Shown: positions 1-10,400, counted from the stretch's first letter. The stretch: DNA of 31,870 nucleotides from DASYRM01 sp036004405 (GCA_036004405.1 DASYRM010000041.1:1-31870), one strand, 5' to 3'. Numbers and translations are program-made. Notes: a model not told the origin generated them from the sequence alone.

Positions 1-2433
1 CGGCAGCAGCGGAATGCCCCGGTCCCGGCTCTCGCTGAGATACATCGCGAGCTTGTCGGTGTTCTGGGACTCGATGGTCAGCAGGGCCGCCGCGAACTGC
101 CACGGGTAATTGGCCTTGAGGTACGCGGTCTGGTACGCCAGCAGGGCGTAGGCCGTCGAATGTGATTTGTTGAAGCCGTACCCCGCGAAGTACTCCATCA
201 GCTCGAAGATCTTCGCGGCCTTCTTTTCGTTGACCTTCTGCGCGCGCGCCCCTTCCATGAACGCGTCGCGCTGCTTGGCCATGACCTTGGGGTCCTTCTT
301 GCCCATGGCCTTGCGAAGCACGTCGGCCTGTCCAAGACTGAAGCCGGCCAGCGCCTGCGCGATGCGCATCACCTGTTCCTGATACGCGATGACGCCGTAG
401 GTGTCCGAGAGGATCGGCTCGAGCTCCTTCAGCTCGTACTTCACCTCCCGCTTGCCCTGCTTCCGCTCGACCCAGTCGTCCACCATGCCCGACTTGAGTG
501 GACCAGGCCGGTAGAGCGCATTGAGCGCGATCAGGTCGTCGAGCCGCTCGGGCTTGGCCTTGCGCAGCAGCTCGCGCATGCCCGAGCTCTCGAACTGGAA
601 GATGCCGTAGGCGGCCCCCTCGCCGAACACCTTGTAGGTGGCGGCATCGTCGAGCGCCACGGCGTCGATGTCGAGCACCACGCCCTCGGTGCGCTTGATC
701 TCGGCCAGGCAGTCCTGGATGAGCGTGAGCGTGCTCAGCCCCAGGAAGTCCATCTTCAGGAGGCCGACCCGCTCGATCTCCTTCATGTTCCACTGCGTGG
801 TGATTTCGTCGCGGGCCCCCTTGTAGAGGGGCGCGTAGTCGGTGATCGGACCGGGCGCGATCACCACGCCAGCGGCGTGCACCGACGCATGCCGCGACAT
901 GCCTTCGAGGCGCCGGCCGATGTCGATGACCTCCTTCACCCGCGGGTCGTCGACGGTCATCTTCTTGAGGACCGGGTTCTCGCTGAGCGCCTTGTCCAGC
1001 GTCATGTCGAGCGCCGGCGGGATCTGCTTGGCGATGCGATCGACGTCGGCAAACGGCATGTCCAGCGCCCGGCCGACGTCGCGGACGACGGCCTTGGCCT
1101 TCATGGTCCCGAACGTGATGATCTGCGCCACGTTCTCGCGCCCGTACTTCCGCGTGACGTATTCGATCACCTCGCCGCGGCGCCGCTCGCAGAAGTCCAC
1201 GTCGATATCGGGCAGCGACACGCGCTCGGGGTTGAGGAAGCGCTCGAAGATGAGGTCGAAGTCGATGGGATCGACGTCGGTGATGCGCATCGACCAGGCG
1301 ACGAGCGACCCGGCCGCCGACCCGCGCCCCGGGCCCACCGGAATGCCGCGTTCGCGCGCGTAGCGGATGAAGTCCCAGACGATCAGGAAGTAGCCCTGAT
1401 ACCCCATCTGCTTGATCATCGCGATCTCGTAGTCGAGGCGCGCCTCGTACTCTACGAGCGGATGCCGCAGACGCCCCTCGCCCTCGTACTGCCGCAGGCG
1501 CGTCAGGCGCTGCGCGAAGCCTTCACGCGCGATGTGCTCGAAGTAGCCCTCGAGGGTGTAGCCCTCGGGCACGTCGAAGCTGGGCAGGTGGTTCTTGCCC
1601 TTGGGGATGGTGACGTTGCAGCGCTCGGCGATGAGCAGCGTGTTCTTGAGCGCGTCGAGGTGGTCCTTGAAGACGACGCCCATCTGCTCGGCGGTCTTGA
1701 GGAAGAACTGGTCGCCCGTGTAGCGCAGCCGCTGCGCGTCGTTGACGGTCTTGCCGGTGCCGATGCACAGCAGGATGTCGTGCGGCTGGTAGTCGCCCTG
1801 CCGCAGATAGTGCACATCATTCGTGGCGACCAGCGGCAGCTCGAGCTCCCGCGCCAGCGGGACGAGGCCGCGGTTGACGATCTTCTGCTCCTCGATCCCC
1901 TGGTACTGCATCTCGAGGAAGAAGTTGTTCGGGCCCAGGATGTCGCGCAGACGCGCGGCGGCTTCGAGCGCCGGCCGCGCCTGCTCGATGCGCAGCGCGC
2001 TCGCCACCTCGCCCTTCAAGCAGCTGCTCAGACCGATCAGGCCTTTGGAGTGCTTCGCCAGCAGTTCCTTGTCGATGCGCGGCCGATAGTAGAACCCCTC
2101 GGTGTAGCCGGCCGACGACAGCTTGATCAGGTTGGCGTAGCCTTCATCGCTCTCCGCCAGGAGCACCAGGTGGTTGGTCTCGGTCTGCGGGCCGCTCTTG
2201 TCGAAGCGGCTGCCGGCCGCGACGTAGACCTCGCAGCCGAGGATCGGCTTGAGCCCGCGGTCCTTGGCGTGATCGTGGAACACGACCGACGAGAACATGT
2301 TGCCGTGCTCGGTGACCGCGAGCGCCGGCATCTTGAGCTTGACCGCTTCGTCGAGCAGCTCGTCCACGCGGCAGGCGCCGTCGAGCAGCGAGAACTCCGT
2401 GTGCAGGTGGAGGTGGACGAACTCAGGCGCCAT
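1..2433 (-). CDS. dnaE: DNA polymerase III alpha subunit, N-terminal 811 residues (cut by window edge)
   Basis: This is the replicative polymerase catalytic subunit, which extends DNA in the Pol III holoenzyme. The frame is open from the ATG at 2433 to base 1, giving 811 codons of a family usually about 1150-1180 residues; the tau/beta-binding C-terminus lies outside the window. The start fits the family: MAPEFVHLHLHTEFSLLDG opens the PHP domain, whose metal-binding histidines (H7, H9, H11) and later VTEHGN and NDVHYL motifs are intact, so the PHP site may be active. The palm aspartates are visible in PDIDVDF (D409, D411). Further polymerase landmarks are GPGRGSAAGS, the ALYRPGPL segment and a GFNKSHSTAYA motif. 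It lies 27 bases downstream of guaA on the same strand, so the two may be co-transcribed. I see no strong ribosome-binding site. Confidence 0.97.
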   Translation of the reverse strand, partial: MAPEFVHLHLHTEFSLLDGACRVDELLDEAVKLKMPALAVTEHGNMFSSVVFHDHAKDRGLKPILGCEVYVAAGSRFDKSGPQTETNHLVLLAESDEGYANLIKLSSAGYTEGFYYRPRIDKELLAKHSKGLIGLSSCLKGEVASALRIEQARPALEAAARLRDILGPNNFFLEMQYQGIEEQKIVNRGLVPLARELELPLVATNDVHYLRQGDYQPHDILLCIGTGKTVNDAQRLRYTGDQFFLKTAEQMGVVFKDHLDALKNTLLIAERCNVTIPKGKNHLPSFDVPEGYTLEGYFEHIAREGFAQRLTRLRQYEGEGRLRHPLVEYEARLDYEIAMIKQMGYQGYFLIVWDFIRYARERGIPVGPGRGSAAGSLVAWSMRITDVDPIDFDLIFERFLNPERVSLPDIDVDFCERRRGEVIEYVTRKYGRENVAQIITFGTMKAKAVVRDVGRALDMPFADVDRIAKQIPPALDMTLDKALSENPVLKKMTVDDPRVKEVIDIGRRLEGMSRHASVHAAGVVIAPGPITDYAPLYKGARDEITTQWNMKEIERVGLLKMDFLGLSTLTLIQDCLAEIKRTEGVVLDIDAVALDDAATYKVFGEGAAYGIFQFESSGMRELLRKAKPERLDDLIALNALYRPGPLKSGMVDDWVERKQGKREVKYELKELEPILSDTYGVIAYQEQVMRIAQALAGFSLGQADVLRKAMGKKDPKVMAKQRDAFMEGARAQKVNEKKAAKIFELMEYFAGYGFNKSHSTAYALLAYQTAYLKANYPWQFAAALLTIESQNTDKLAMYLSESRDRGIPLLP

Positions 2434-2460
2434 CAGCTTTAAGAACGCTTCCCGCTATTT

Positions 2461-4017
2461 CTATTCCCACTCGATCGTCGAAGGCGGCTTCGACGAAATG
2501 TCGTAGACCACGCGGTTGATGCCGCGCACGTCGTTCACGATCCGCGACGAAATCGCCGCCAGCAGATCGTGCGGCAGCCGTGCCCAGTCGGCGGTCATGC
2601 CGTCCAGGCTCTCGACGGCGCGAATGGCCACCGTGTACTCGTAGGTGCGGGCATCGCCCATCACCCCCACGCTCTGCACCGGCAGCAGCACCGCAAAACT
2701 CTGCCACACGCGCTCGTACCAGCCGGCCTTGCGGATCTCGTCGGCCACGATGCGGTCGGCGAGCCGCAGCAGGGTCAGACGCTCGCGCGTAATCGCGCCC
2801 ACGATGCGCACCGCGAGGCCCGGCCCCGGGAACGGCTGGCGGACCACGAACTCCTTCTCGAGCCCGAGGTCGATACCCACCCGGCGCACTTCATCCTTGA
2901 ACAGATCCCGCAGCGGCTCGACGAGCGCGAAGTTCATGCGCTCGGGCAGTCCGCCCACGTTGTGATGGCTCTTGATGACCACGGCGGGACCGAGCACCGA
3001 CGCCGATTCGATGACGTCGGGATAGAGGGTGCCCTGCCCGAGGAAGCCAAAACCGCCGAGCTCGGTCGCCCGCTGCTGGAACACGTCGATGAAGGTGCCG
3101 CCGATGATCTTGCGCTTCTGCTCCGGGTCCGTCACCCCGTCGAGGCGCGACAGGAACGCGTCGGTGGCGTCCACGAAGTCGAGCGGCAGCTGCAGCTTCT
3201 CGCGGAACCGCTTCTGGATCTGATTGGCCTCGTCGTAGCGCAGCAGCCCGTTGTCCACGAAAATGCACGTCAGCCGGTCACCGATCGCGCGGTGGATCAG
3301 CATGGCCGCCACGGTGGAGTCCACACCGCCGGAGAGACCGCACACCACCTTGCCCGCCGGCCCCACCTGGCGGCGGATGCGCTCGGTGGCCTCTTCGATG
3401 AACGACGCAATCGTCCAGTCGCCGCGGCAGCCGCAGACGTCGAAGGCGAACCGGCGCAGGATGTCCTTGCCGTGCTCGGTGTGCACGACCTCGGGATGGA
3501 AGAGCAGGCCGTAGAGCGACCGCTCCGGCGCTTCCATCGCCACGATCGGGGCCGTGGTGCTGGTGGCGGCAATGCTGAAGCCGCCCGGTACGCCGCCCAC
3601 GTCGTCGCCGTGGCTTGCCCAGACCTTGAACTGGTCGGGCACGCCCTCGAAGAGCCGGGGACGGACGGCGGTGGCCGCCACCTGCACGTGCGCGTGGCCG
3701 AACTCGCGCTGTCCGGATCGGCGCACTTCGCCGCCCAGCAGGTCCGTCATGAGCTGCATGCCGTAACAGATGCCGAGCACCGGCACGCCGACATCGAAGA
3801 GCGCCACGTCGCACTTCGGCGCGTCGCCGTCCGACACGCTCTTGGGGCCGCCCGAGAGAATGATGCCGGCAGGCCGCTTCTCGCGCAGGGCGGCGAGCGG
3901 CGTGTTGAAAGGCACGACTTCGGAGTACACCGACAGCTCGCGCAGGCGTCTCGCGATGAGCTGGGTGTACTGCGAGCCGAAATCGAGAACGACGATGGTC
4001 TGATGCGACACGGTCAC
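2461..4017 (-). CDS. guaA: GMP synthase (glutamine-hydrolysing)
   Basis: Converts XMP, ATP and glutamine to GMP in the last step of guanine nucleotide synthesis in the cytoplasm. The 518 residues match the usual full length. The N-terminal class I amidotransferase has the nucleophile C84 in GICYGMQ and the partner residues H174 and E176 in HPEVVH. The ATP-pyrophosphatase domain carries the P-loop SGGVDST at about 229-235, and the C-terminal dimerisation domain ends in the conserved run KPPSTIEWE. The start is a GTG at 4017, giving MTVSHQTIVVLDFGSQYTQ, with the beta-strand and DFGSQY motif at the expected distance. A consensus TATAAT lies 17 bases upstream, so the leader is only about 10 bases. 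No purine riboswitch fits in that space. dnaE follows on the same strand. Confidence 0.98.
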   Translation of the reverse strand: MTVSHQTIVVLDFGSQYTQLIARRLRELSVYSEVVPFNTPLAALREKRPAGIILSGGPKSVSDGDAPKCDVALFDVGVPVLGICYGMQLMTDLLGGEVRRSGQREFGHAHVQVAATAVRPRLFEGVPDQFKVWASHGDDVGGVPGGFSIAATSTTAPIVAMEAPERSLYGLLFHPEVVHTEHGKDILRRFAFDVCGCRGDWTIASFIEEATERIRRQVGPAGKVVCGLSGGVDSTVAAMLIHRAIGDRLTCIFVDNGLLRYDEANQIQKRFREKLQLPLDFVDATDAFLSRLDGVTDPEQKRKIIGGTFIDVFQQRATELGGFGFLGQGTLYPDVIESASVLGPAVVIKSHHNVGGLPERMNFALVEPLRDLFKDEVRRVGIDLGLEKEFVVRQPFPGPGLAVRIVGAITRERLTLLRLADRIVADEIRKAGWYERVWQSFAVLLPVQSVGVMGDARTYEYTVAIRAVESLDGMTADWARLPHDLLAAISSRIVNDVRGINRVVYDISSKPPSTIEWE

Positions 4018-4033
4018 GTCCGGCGGGAATCGC

Positions 4034-4040
4034 TATTATA
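4034..4040. promoter_or_regulatory. Symmetric -10 core shared by guaA (-) and the beta-propeller gene (+)
   Basis: The heptamer TATTATA reads as TATAAT on the minus strand (4040 to 4035), pointing at guaA, and as TATTAT on the plus strand (4034-4039), pointing at the gene starting near 4042-4048. It is the only A/T-rich stretch in the 24-base gap. No good -35 is visible for either direction; a TTGGGC on the minus strand has a 20-base spacer. Whether the plus direction is used is inferred. Confidence 0.6.
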
Positions 4041-4041
4041 T

Positions 4042-5232
4042 GTGGTCGTGGCCGCCACACGCCCAAGATATTGCGGCGTCCTGCTGGTCGCGGCGCTGTG
4101 GCTCACGGCGGGACTCGTGTGCCCCGGCGGCCTCGCCGCGCAGAAAGCCAGACGGACGCCACCGCCGCCACCCTTTGCGGCGCTCTTCCCCCTCGAGGAA
4201 GCGTGGATGATCACGCTGCCCGCCGCGCCCACACGGCCCGCGGCGCGCGCCGGCGACCGTCTCATCGTTCCCGTGACGTCGGGTGCGCTCGTCGCGCTCA
4301 ATTGGGAAAACGGCGAGACGGTATGGTCGGTGCCGGTGCGGGCGACGACGCCGCCGCTGCCGGCCGGCGACGTCATCTATGTGGGCGCCGGCGATACGCT
4401 GCACGCGCGCGATGCCGTCACCGGCGCCGAGCGCTGGACGGCGCACGCTCCCGGCACGTTGCAGGAGCTCGCCATCGCGGATGGCCGCATCGTCGGCGCC
4501 GGCGCTGGTATCGCCAACGCCTTCGACCTGACCACCGGCCAGCCGATCTGGGGCAAGACCCTGCCGCCCGCGGGCGACGTCACGGGGCTGGCCGTCGCGG
4601 GCGACACCGCCGTGGCGAGCTATGCCGACGGACGCGTGGTGGCGCTGGCAGTGGCTGACGGCCGCGAGATCTGGTCGCGGCCGATCGCCGGCCGGCCCGG
4701 ACCGCCACTGATACGGAAGGACTCCGTCTACCTCGGCTCCACCGACAATCGCTTCTACTCGCTCGACGTGCGGACGGGCAAGGAACGATGGAACTGGCGG
4801 ACCGGCGGCGACGTCATCGGCGCCGCGGCGGACGCCAAGGCTGTCTACTACTCCTCGCTCGACGCCGTCGTCCGCGCCGTGAATCCCGGCAACGGCCACC
4901 AGCGGTGGAAACGCGACGGCGGGACGCGGGCCGTCGCACCTCCGGTCGTCCTCGACGGCAGCCTCGTCGTTCCCGGACTCATGCCGGCGCTCTCGGCGTT
5001 CGCGCCGCTGACCGGGATTCCGCAAGGCACCTTCGATCTGCCCGGAGGAGAGCTGAGCGGCGCCCCGATTATCAGCCCGGCGCTGGTACCTCGGGCGGTC
5101 GCGGTCGCAGTCGTGCTCAAGGACGGACGTGCGTTCGGCCTGCGCGCGCTGTCGCTGATGTTCAACGAGAGCGCGCCGCAGCCGCTGTCTTCGCTGCCCG
5201 GCAAGCCGCTCACACGCGAACGTCTGCCTTGA
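4042..5232 (+). CDS. Exported PQQ-type beta-propeller repeat protein
   Basis: About 396 residues. After a short basic start, VLLVAALWLTAGLVCPGGLAAQ forms a Sec-type signal segment; no clean lipobox is present. The rest contains at least six PQQ-like blades, each with a G-x2-W type signature: ENGETVW, VTGAERW, TTGQPIW, ADGREIW, RTGKERW and GNGHQRW. This is the repeat pattern of BamB and PQQ-type propellers, which usually act as periplasmic scaffolds; there is no sign of a dehydrogenase active site. BamB-like assembly of outer-membrane proteins is one possible role but is not shown. The start is uncertain: GTG at 4042 or 4048, both directly after the TATTAT box. The longer open frame further upstream lies antisense to guaA and is not credible. 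The 3' end overlaps the convergent aminotransferase by 23 bases. Confidence 0.85.
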   Translation: MVVAATRPRYCGVLLVAALWLTAGLVCPGGLAAQKARRTPPPPPFAALFPLEEAWMITLPAAPTRPAARAGDRLIVPVTSGALVALNWENGETVWSVPVRATTPPLPAGDVIYVGAGDTLHARDAVTGAERWTAHAPGTLQELAIADGRIVGAGAGIANAFDLTTGQPIWGKTLPPAGDVTGLAVAGDTAVASYADGRVVALAVADGREIWSRPIAGRPGPPLIRKDSVYLGSTDNRFYSLDVRTGKERWNWRTGGDVIGAAADAKAVYYSSLDAVVRAVNPGNGHQRWKRDGGTRAVAPPVVLDGSLVVPGLMPALSAFAPLTGIPQGTFDLPGGELSGAPIISPALVPRAVAVAVVLKDGRAFGLRALSLMFNESAPQPLSSLPGKPLTRERLP

Positions 5233-6439
5233 GCGCGCGCGCCAGCCGTGCCACCCCCTCGTCGATCTGCGACTCGTGCGCAGCGGAGAACGCCAGCCGG
5301 ATGGTGTCGTGCCCGCTCCCGTCCACGAAGAACGCGCTCCCAGTCACGAAGATCAGCCGCTCCTCCAGCGCCCGCTCGAGCAGGGCTTCGTCGTGCTCCC
5401 CAGGCGGGAGCGTCGCCCAGAGGAAGAACCCGCCATGCGGCACCACCCACGAGAGGCGGCCCGCGAGCCGCGCCGTGAGCGCCGCGATCAGCACATCGCG
5501 CCGCGTCCGATACGCCGCCCGCAGCCTCGGCACCAGCCGGTCCACGACGCCCCGCCGCATCGCCTCACAGGCGATCCGCTGATCGAGCGAGCCGCTGGCC
5601 AGGTCGCCCGCCTGCTTCGCGATCTCGAAGCGTTCGACGAGCGGCGCCGCCGCCACCATCCAGCCGACGCGAAATCCCGGCGCCAGCGTCTTCGAGAACG
5701 AGCTGAGGTAGATCACCCGCCCCGACCGGTCCTCCGCCTTGAGCGGACGGACGGCGCCCGGCGAGACTTCGCCCTCGAAGTACAGGGCCCCGTACGGGTC
5801 GTCCTCGACGATCAAGCAGTCCTGCTCTTCCGCCCACGCCAGCAGCGCGCGCCGGCGGTCCTGCGGCATCAGCCGGCCCGTCGGGTTCTGGAAGTTGGGA
5901 ACCACGTAGAGCAGCTTCGGCGGCGTGCCCTCGCGCCTCAGCCGCGCCGTCACACGCGCGAGGTCGTCGAGGTCGATGCCCTCGTCGTCCTGGCGCACGG
6001 CCGCCATGCAGCGGGGGCGCGCGTTGCCGAAGGCGGAGATGGCGCCGGTGAACGTCGGGGCCTCGACCAGCACCGCGTCTTCGGGTGCGACGAGCACGCG
6101 CGCGACCAGGTCGAGGCCCTGCTGCGACCCGGTCGTGACGAGGAGCTCCGGCGGCGACACCGTCACGTCCCGCCGCGCCATCTCCACGACGAGCGCCTCG
6201 ACGAGCGGCGCGTAGCCGCGCGTCGGTCCGTACTGAATCGTCTCGCCGCCGCCCGCGAGCAGATCGGCCGTGATCGTGCGCAGCTCGTCGAGCGGAAAGA
6301 GCTCCGCGGCCGGATACCCGGCCGCGAAGGAAATCACGTCCGGGTGGCGCGCCGCCACGGTGCCCATGCGGCGGATGGCGGAGGCCTGGAGCTCGCGCCC
6401 GGTGGGCGAGAGGAAGCGATCGACGTCGCCGAACGGCAT
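5210..6439 (-). CDS. PLP-dependent aminotransferase, class I/II (2-aminoadipate transaminase-like)
   Basis: A 409-residue fold-type I aminotransferase without the N-terminal GntR DNA-binding domain of the MocR regulators, so it is an enzyme. Visible landmarks are the substrate-arm motif YGPTRGYAPLVEAL (about 70-83), TTGSQQGLD for cofactor phosphate binding (about 102-110), NFQNPTG (182-188), the D214/Y216 pair in VEDDPYG, and the Schiff-base lysine K250 in SSFSKTLAPGFRVGW. Sequence style is closest to the LysN/2-aminoadipate and multi-substrate aromatic or branched-chain group; the substrate cannot be fixed from sequence alone. The ATG at 6439 lies 3 bases after the stop of the membrane-protein gene upstream, so translation is probably coupled. 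Confidence 0.92.
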   Translation of the reverse strand: MPFGDVDRFLSPTGRELQASAIRRMGTVAARHPDVISFAAGYPAAELFPLDELRTITADLLAGGGETIQYGPTRGYAPLVEALVVEMARRDVTVSPPELLVTTGSQQGLDLVARVLVAPEDAVLVEAPTFTGAISAFGNARPRCMAAVRQDDEGIDLDDLARVTARLRREGTPPKLLYVVPNFQNPTGRLMPQDRRRALLAWAEEQDCLIVEDDPYGALYFEGEVSPGAVRPLKAEDRSGRVIYLSSFSKTLAPGFRVGWMVAAAPLVERFEIAKQAGDLASGSLDQRIACEAMRRGVVDRLVPRLRAAYRTRRDVLIAALTARLAGRLSWVVPHGGFFLWATLPPGEHDEALLERALEERLIFVTGSAFFVDGSGHDTIRLAFSAAHESQIDEGVARLARALKADVRV

Positions 6440-6442
6440 CGC

Positions 6443-7438
6443 CTATCCGGCTTCGGCCCGCGCCGCGCGAACCGTCACTGAATCCGCGGGTTCGGCGCTC
6501 TCGGACGCGTGTCCGCGGTAGAGCGCCGAGTAGGCGCCCACGGATGCGAGCGCGATGTACTGCAGCACCAGGCTGCGCAGAACGAGGGCCAGCAGCTGCA
6601 ACGGCAGCACGGCGAGCCCCACGAAGGGAACGAAGCCGATGAGCCCGAGCGCCGTGGCGGCGACGAGCGAGGCAACCGTGGCCAGCAGGACCAGCGCCAG
6701 AGTGGCGAGGCAGACGGCCGCCAGCGGGCGCGGCACTCGCCGTACGAACCCCACGGCGCGCCGGCAGGCCACGCCGACGCCGCACCCTTCGGCCGTGATC
6801 ACGATCTGCGCCAGGAGATACAACAGGTTGATGCCGGTGATCCAGGCGACGAAGAACACGGTCGCCGCGATGCGCACGAGCCAGCCGTCGGCGCCGGCGC
6901 GTCCGAACGCGACCATCACCAGCCCGAGGCCCGACAGCACATACACCGCCATCAGGACGAATCCCAGGCGGAGAAACCGGGGAAACAGCTCGCGGGCGCT
7001 GTCGATGAAGCGCTCCACGGTGAAGACGGCACCGGTGGCCACGACCGAGAACTGCAGCGGCGGCTCTTCTACTGCCGCGGCCTCCCGCTCGGCGCGGACG
7101 AGCAGCGCCACAGTGCCGCCTTTCAACAGGAAGATGAACACCGAGGCGCCCACGACCGCCACCGTCATCGCGGCGCCAAACGCGGTGAGCGCGAGCGGCC
7201 GCGCCAGGAGGAGCGCGAGGATGGTGGCAGCGAGGTCGCGGACGTCGAGGCCGAGGAGCGCGCCCGGCTCGGCGCCCACGATGAGCGCCACGAGCACGAC
7301 GCCGCCGACGAAGGGCACGGCCACGACGAGTTTGAACAGCGCGTCGGCCGACGCCTGGATGAAGATGATCGGCCAGTTCGCCGCCGCCACCAGACCGCCA
7401 CGCTTGAGCGCCCGCCGAGCGGTATGAAACCGCCTCAC
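6443..7438 (-). CDS. Multi-spanning membrane protein of unknown function
   Basis: About 331 residues from the GTG at 7438. I count roughly six hydrophobic spans, including PFVGGVVLVALIVG, LALTAFGAAMTVAVVGASVFIF, LGFVLMAVYVLSGLGLVMVAF, IAATVFFVAWITGINLLYLLAQI and a paired C-terminal hairpin. A short cytoplasmic-type tail rich in Ala, Glu and Arg follows. I do not recognise a named family; the layout resembles integral membrane proteins related to glycerophosphodiester phosphodiesterase membrane domains, but no motif proves it. The frame stays open to about 7651 on the other side of the kinase gene, but that extension is Arg/Pro-rich and antisense to the kinase, so the GTG at 7438 is preferred. 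A TACCAT box sits just upstream (7451 to 7446). The gene is followed at 3 bases by the aminotransferase. Confidence 0.75.
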   Translation of the reverse strand: MRRFHTARRALKRGGLVAAANWPIIFIQASADALFKLVVAVPFVGGVVLVALIVGAEPGALLGLDVRDLAATILALLLARPLALTAFGAAMTVAVVGASVFIFLLKGGTVALLVRAEREAAAVEEPPLQFSVVATGAVFTVERFIDSARELFPRFLRLGFVLMAVYVLSGLGLVMVAFGRAGADGWLVRIAATVFFVAWITGINLLYLLAQIVITAEGCGVGVACRRAVGFVRRVPRPLAAVCLATLALVLLATVASLVAATALGLIGFVPFVGLAVLPLQLLALVLRSLVLQYIALASVGAYSALYRGHASESAEPADSVTVRAARAEAG

Positions 7439-7459
7439 AACGTCAATGGTATCTCCACC

Positions 7460-7465
7460 TACAAT
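7460..7465 (+). promoter_or_regulatory. Putative -10 box of the sensor kinase gene
   Basis: TACAAT lies 8 bases before the GTG start at 7474, so the transcript would start at or almost at the start codon (leaderless or nearly so). No convincing -35 is present. The divergent membrane-protein gene has its own candidate TACCAT at 7451-7446 on the minus strand. Confidence 0.45.
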
Positions 7466-7473
7466 GTGACGCA

Positions 7474-10400
7474 GTGAGTGACCCGTTTCCCTGGCGCGCC
7501 GTGGCGCGGCTGGCGGCCTGGGGTCTGGTGTGCGCCGGCACGGTGTACGTGGCCGGTCTGTTCGTCGCCAACCGCATCCTCGGCGGCGACGACGGGGCCA
7601 TGCGCGGCCGCATCGTGGCCGAAGTCCAGCGTTCCTTTGCAACGCTGACAACCGAGCTCGAACGTCAGGCGCGCGCGGTCGCCGATCCGGCGCCGGTGCG
7701 GGCAGCCCTCAACGAAGACCTGCCCGCCACGCGCGCGCTCTTCGAACGCCTCGCGCAGGCTGAGGGCGTGGCCACCGGCGACCTCTCGCTCAGCATCTAT
7801 TCCGCCGGCAGCCAGCCGCTGGCGTGGGCGGGGCGGCCATCCGAGCTGCCCGCCGATCGGGCGCAGGACGGCGAGTCGTGGTTCATCATCGAGGGGGCAC
7901 TCGGGCTGCGTCTCGTCTACGTGGTGCCCGTTGTTGAAGGAACGACTCGGATAGGTCTCGTCTCCGCCGAGCGGGAGCTCGACGTGTCGGGGCGCCGCCG
8001 TGCCTCCGCCTCGCTGCAGGGCGCACCCGAGGGCTACCACCTCGACACGTTCCTGGCCCCGGTGTCGCTGGCCCTGCCGTTCGAGCGGACCGGCTCCAGG
8101 GATCGCACCTCCTTCGACATCATGGCGCCGACGGGCCAGCGGCTGCTGAGCGCCAGCGTGAGCCCCGCCGACCTCGCGGCCACGCGCGTGCGCTGGCGGA
8201 GGGCGCTGCAGACGATCACGCTGGCCGTCGGGGCTGCGTGGCTCCTGCTCCTGGCGGCGCCCATCCTGGACTGGCGCCGCACGTCGGCGTCGTGGCGCAT
8301 CCGCCTCGCCGTCTCTCTGGGGTTGGCGGCCCTCCTCGTCGGAGCACGCCTCATCCTGGCGCTCGCGCCCGCATCCCGCTGGGCCACCTGGCCGCTCGTC
8401 ACGGGCGAGGCGTACGTGTCCACGCTGGCCGGATCGTTTCTGTCATCGCCGCTCGACTACGTTCTCACAGCCTTCCTGGTGGGCGGGCTGGTGGCCGTGG
8501 CCTTCTTCGCGCTCGCCGCCGGACGCCCGCGCGGGCGGCGACGGCGCGCGGTAGAGACCGTCCCCGCCCTGGTGCTCTACGGCATGGAGCAGATCCTCGC
8601 AGGGGCGTGCGCCGCCATTGTTCTGCTCCTGCACACCGCACTTCTCCGCGACACGGTCGCGCAATCGACGCTGGACCTGCTGCGCCTGTCGCTGCCGCCA
8701 TGGAATGGGGCCACGATCGCGCTGCAAGTCGGCCTGGTGGCCGCGCACGCGGCGGCGTTCGGCATCATCGTCCTGCTCCTCCTCGCGGTGGCGACCCGAT
8801 GGCGTCTGCGGCGCCGCTGGTACGGGCACGTCTTCACCATCGGATGCTGGGTGCTGCCGCTGGTGGTGTGGAACGGCCTGACGCACCTCGACGCGGGCGA
8901 GCAGACGCCGCAGCTGGCCGCGCTGGCCACCGCCATCGTGATCGCCCGCTTCGCCCGCCCGATCCGGGCACGCTACCGCCACGGCTCGCAGGCGTTCCGG
9001 ATGATCCTGCTGGCGCTCGGCCTGGTGGTGCCGGCGGTCGCGTTCTACCCGACGATGTTCCATCTCGCCTGGCAGGCGAAGTCGCGACTCATCGAGGCCC
9101 GCTATGCGCCGGTGGCGCTCAGCCAGCGAGCCACCGTTCAGGCGCAGCTGCAGGAAAGCCTCGCGCAGATCGATCAAATCCCCGGGCTTTCCGACCTCGT
9201 CGCGGCCGGGGCGCCGCGTGCTCCGTTCGAGACGTCCACCGACCGCGCGTTCCAGATCTGGCAGGCCACCTCGCTGGCCACCTACCCCGTCACCTCGTCG
9301 GTCGAGGTCTACGGCCGCGACGGCACGCTGGTCAGCCGCTTCGCCTTCAACCTGCCCGAGGACCTGAGCGCGGCGCCGCGCTCCGAGGAGCGCACCTGCA
9401 ACTGGGACGTCGCCGAAGAGGTGTCGCCGTTCTTCGCCGAAGAGCGGCGCATCCTGCACGCCGGACGCGCGCTCTGCGTCTCGGGTTCGCCCGACGCGAT
9501 TGTCGGCTCGATCGTCGTGCACGCCGTGCTCGACTACGAGAACCTGCCCTTCACGTCGTCGCGCACGCCCTACGTGCAGGTGCTGCAGACCACCGACCCG
9601 CTGCGCACGGCCGGCCAGTCGGGCGAAGACGTCGAGTATGCCGTCTACGGCTGGAGCCGCTCGCCCCTCTACTCGTCGCGCGGCACGGCCTGGCCGCTCG
9701 ACGACGCCGTGTTCGCACGCGTGGAGCAGTCGCGCGACCCGCTGTGGGCACGGCTGCGGCGCGGCGCGCAGCCCTTCGACGTCTACGTTCTGAACGACCG
9801 CGGCGGCATCTACGCGCTCGGCTTTCCCAGCGTCACGGCGTTCGGCCACTTCTTCAACGTCGCCGAGCTCACGGTGATTGCCGTCCTGACCTACGTGCTG
9901 CTGCTCTGCGCCAACGGCGTCTTCGTCCTCGCGGGACGCCGCCGCACCACCGGGCGCTCGCTGCTGCGCGAGGTACGGGCCAGCTTCTACCGCAAGCTGT
10001 TCCTCGCCTTCGTGGCCGCGGTCTTCGTCCCGGTGGTGCTGCTGGCGATCGTCACGCGGAACTTCGTGGCCAACGAGATGCGCTCCAACGTCGAGGCCGA
10101 GGCGCAGCGCACGGCGTCGGCAGCCACGCGCGTGGTCGAGGACCTGGTCGAGCGCAGCGCGGTCCTGCAGGACGCCGGCGTGGACGACAACCTGATGGTG
10201 TGGGTGTCGCGCCTCATCGATCAGGACGCCAACATCTTTGCCGGCGCCCGTCTGGTCGCCACGAGCGAGCGCAACCTGTTTGCGTCGGGGCTGCTGCCGA
10301 CGCGCGCCAACGCCGACGTCTACCGCGCGCTCGCTCTCCGGCGCGAGGCCGCCGCGGTCGCGCGCGAGCGGATCGGCGACTTCGAATACCTGCTGGCGGC

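Noticed and set aside
2569..4041. Upstream extension of the beta-propeller gene
   Set aside because: It lies antisense to guaA. The signal peptide and promoter place the start at 4042-4048.
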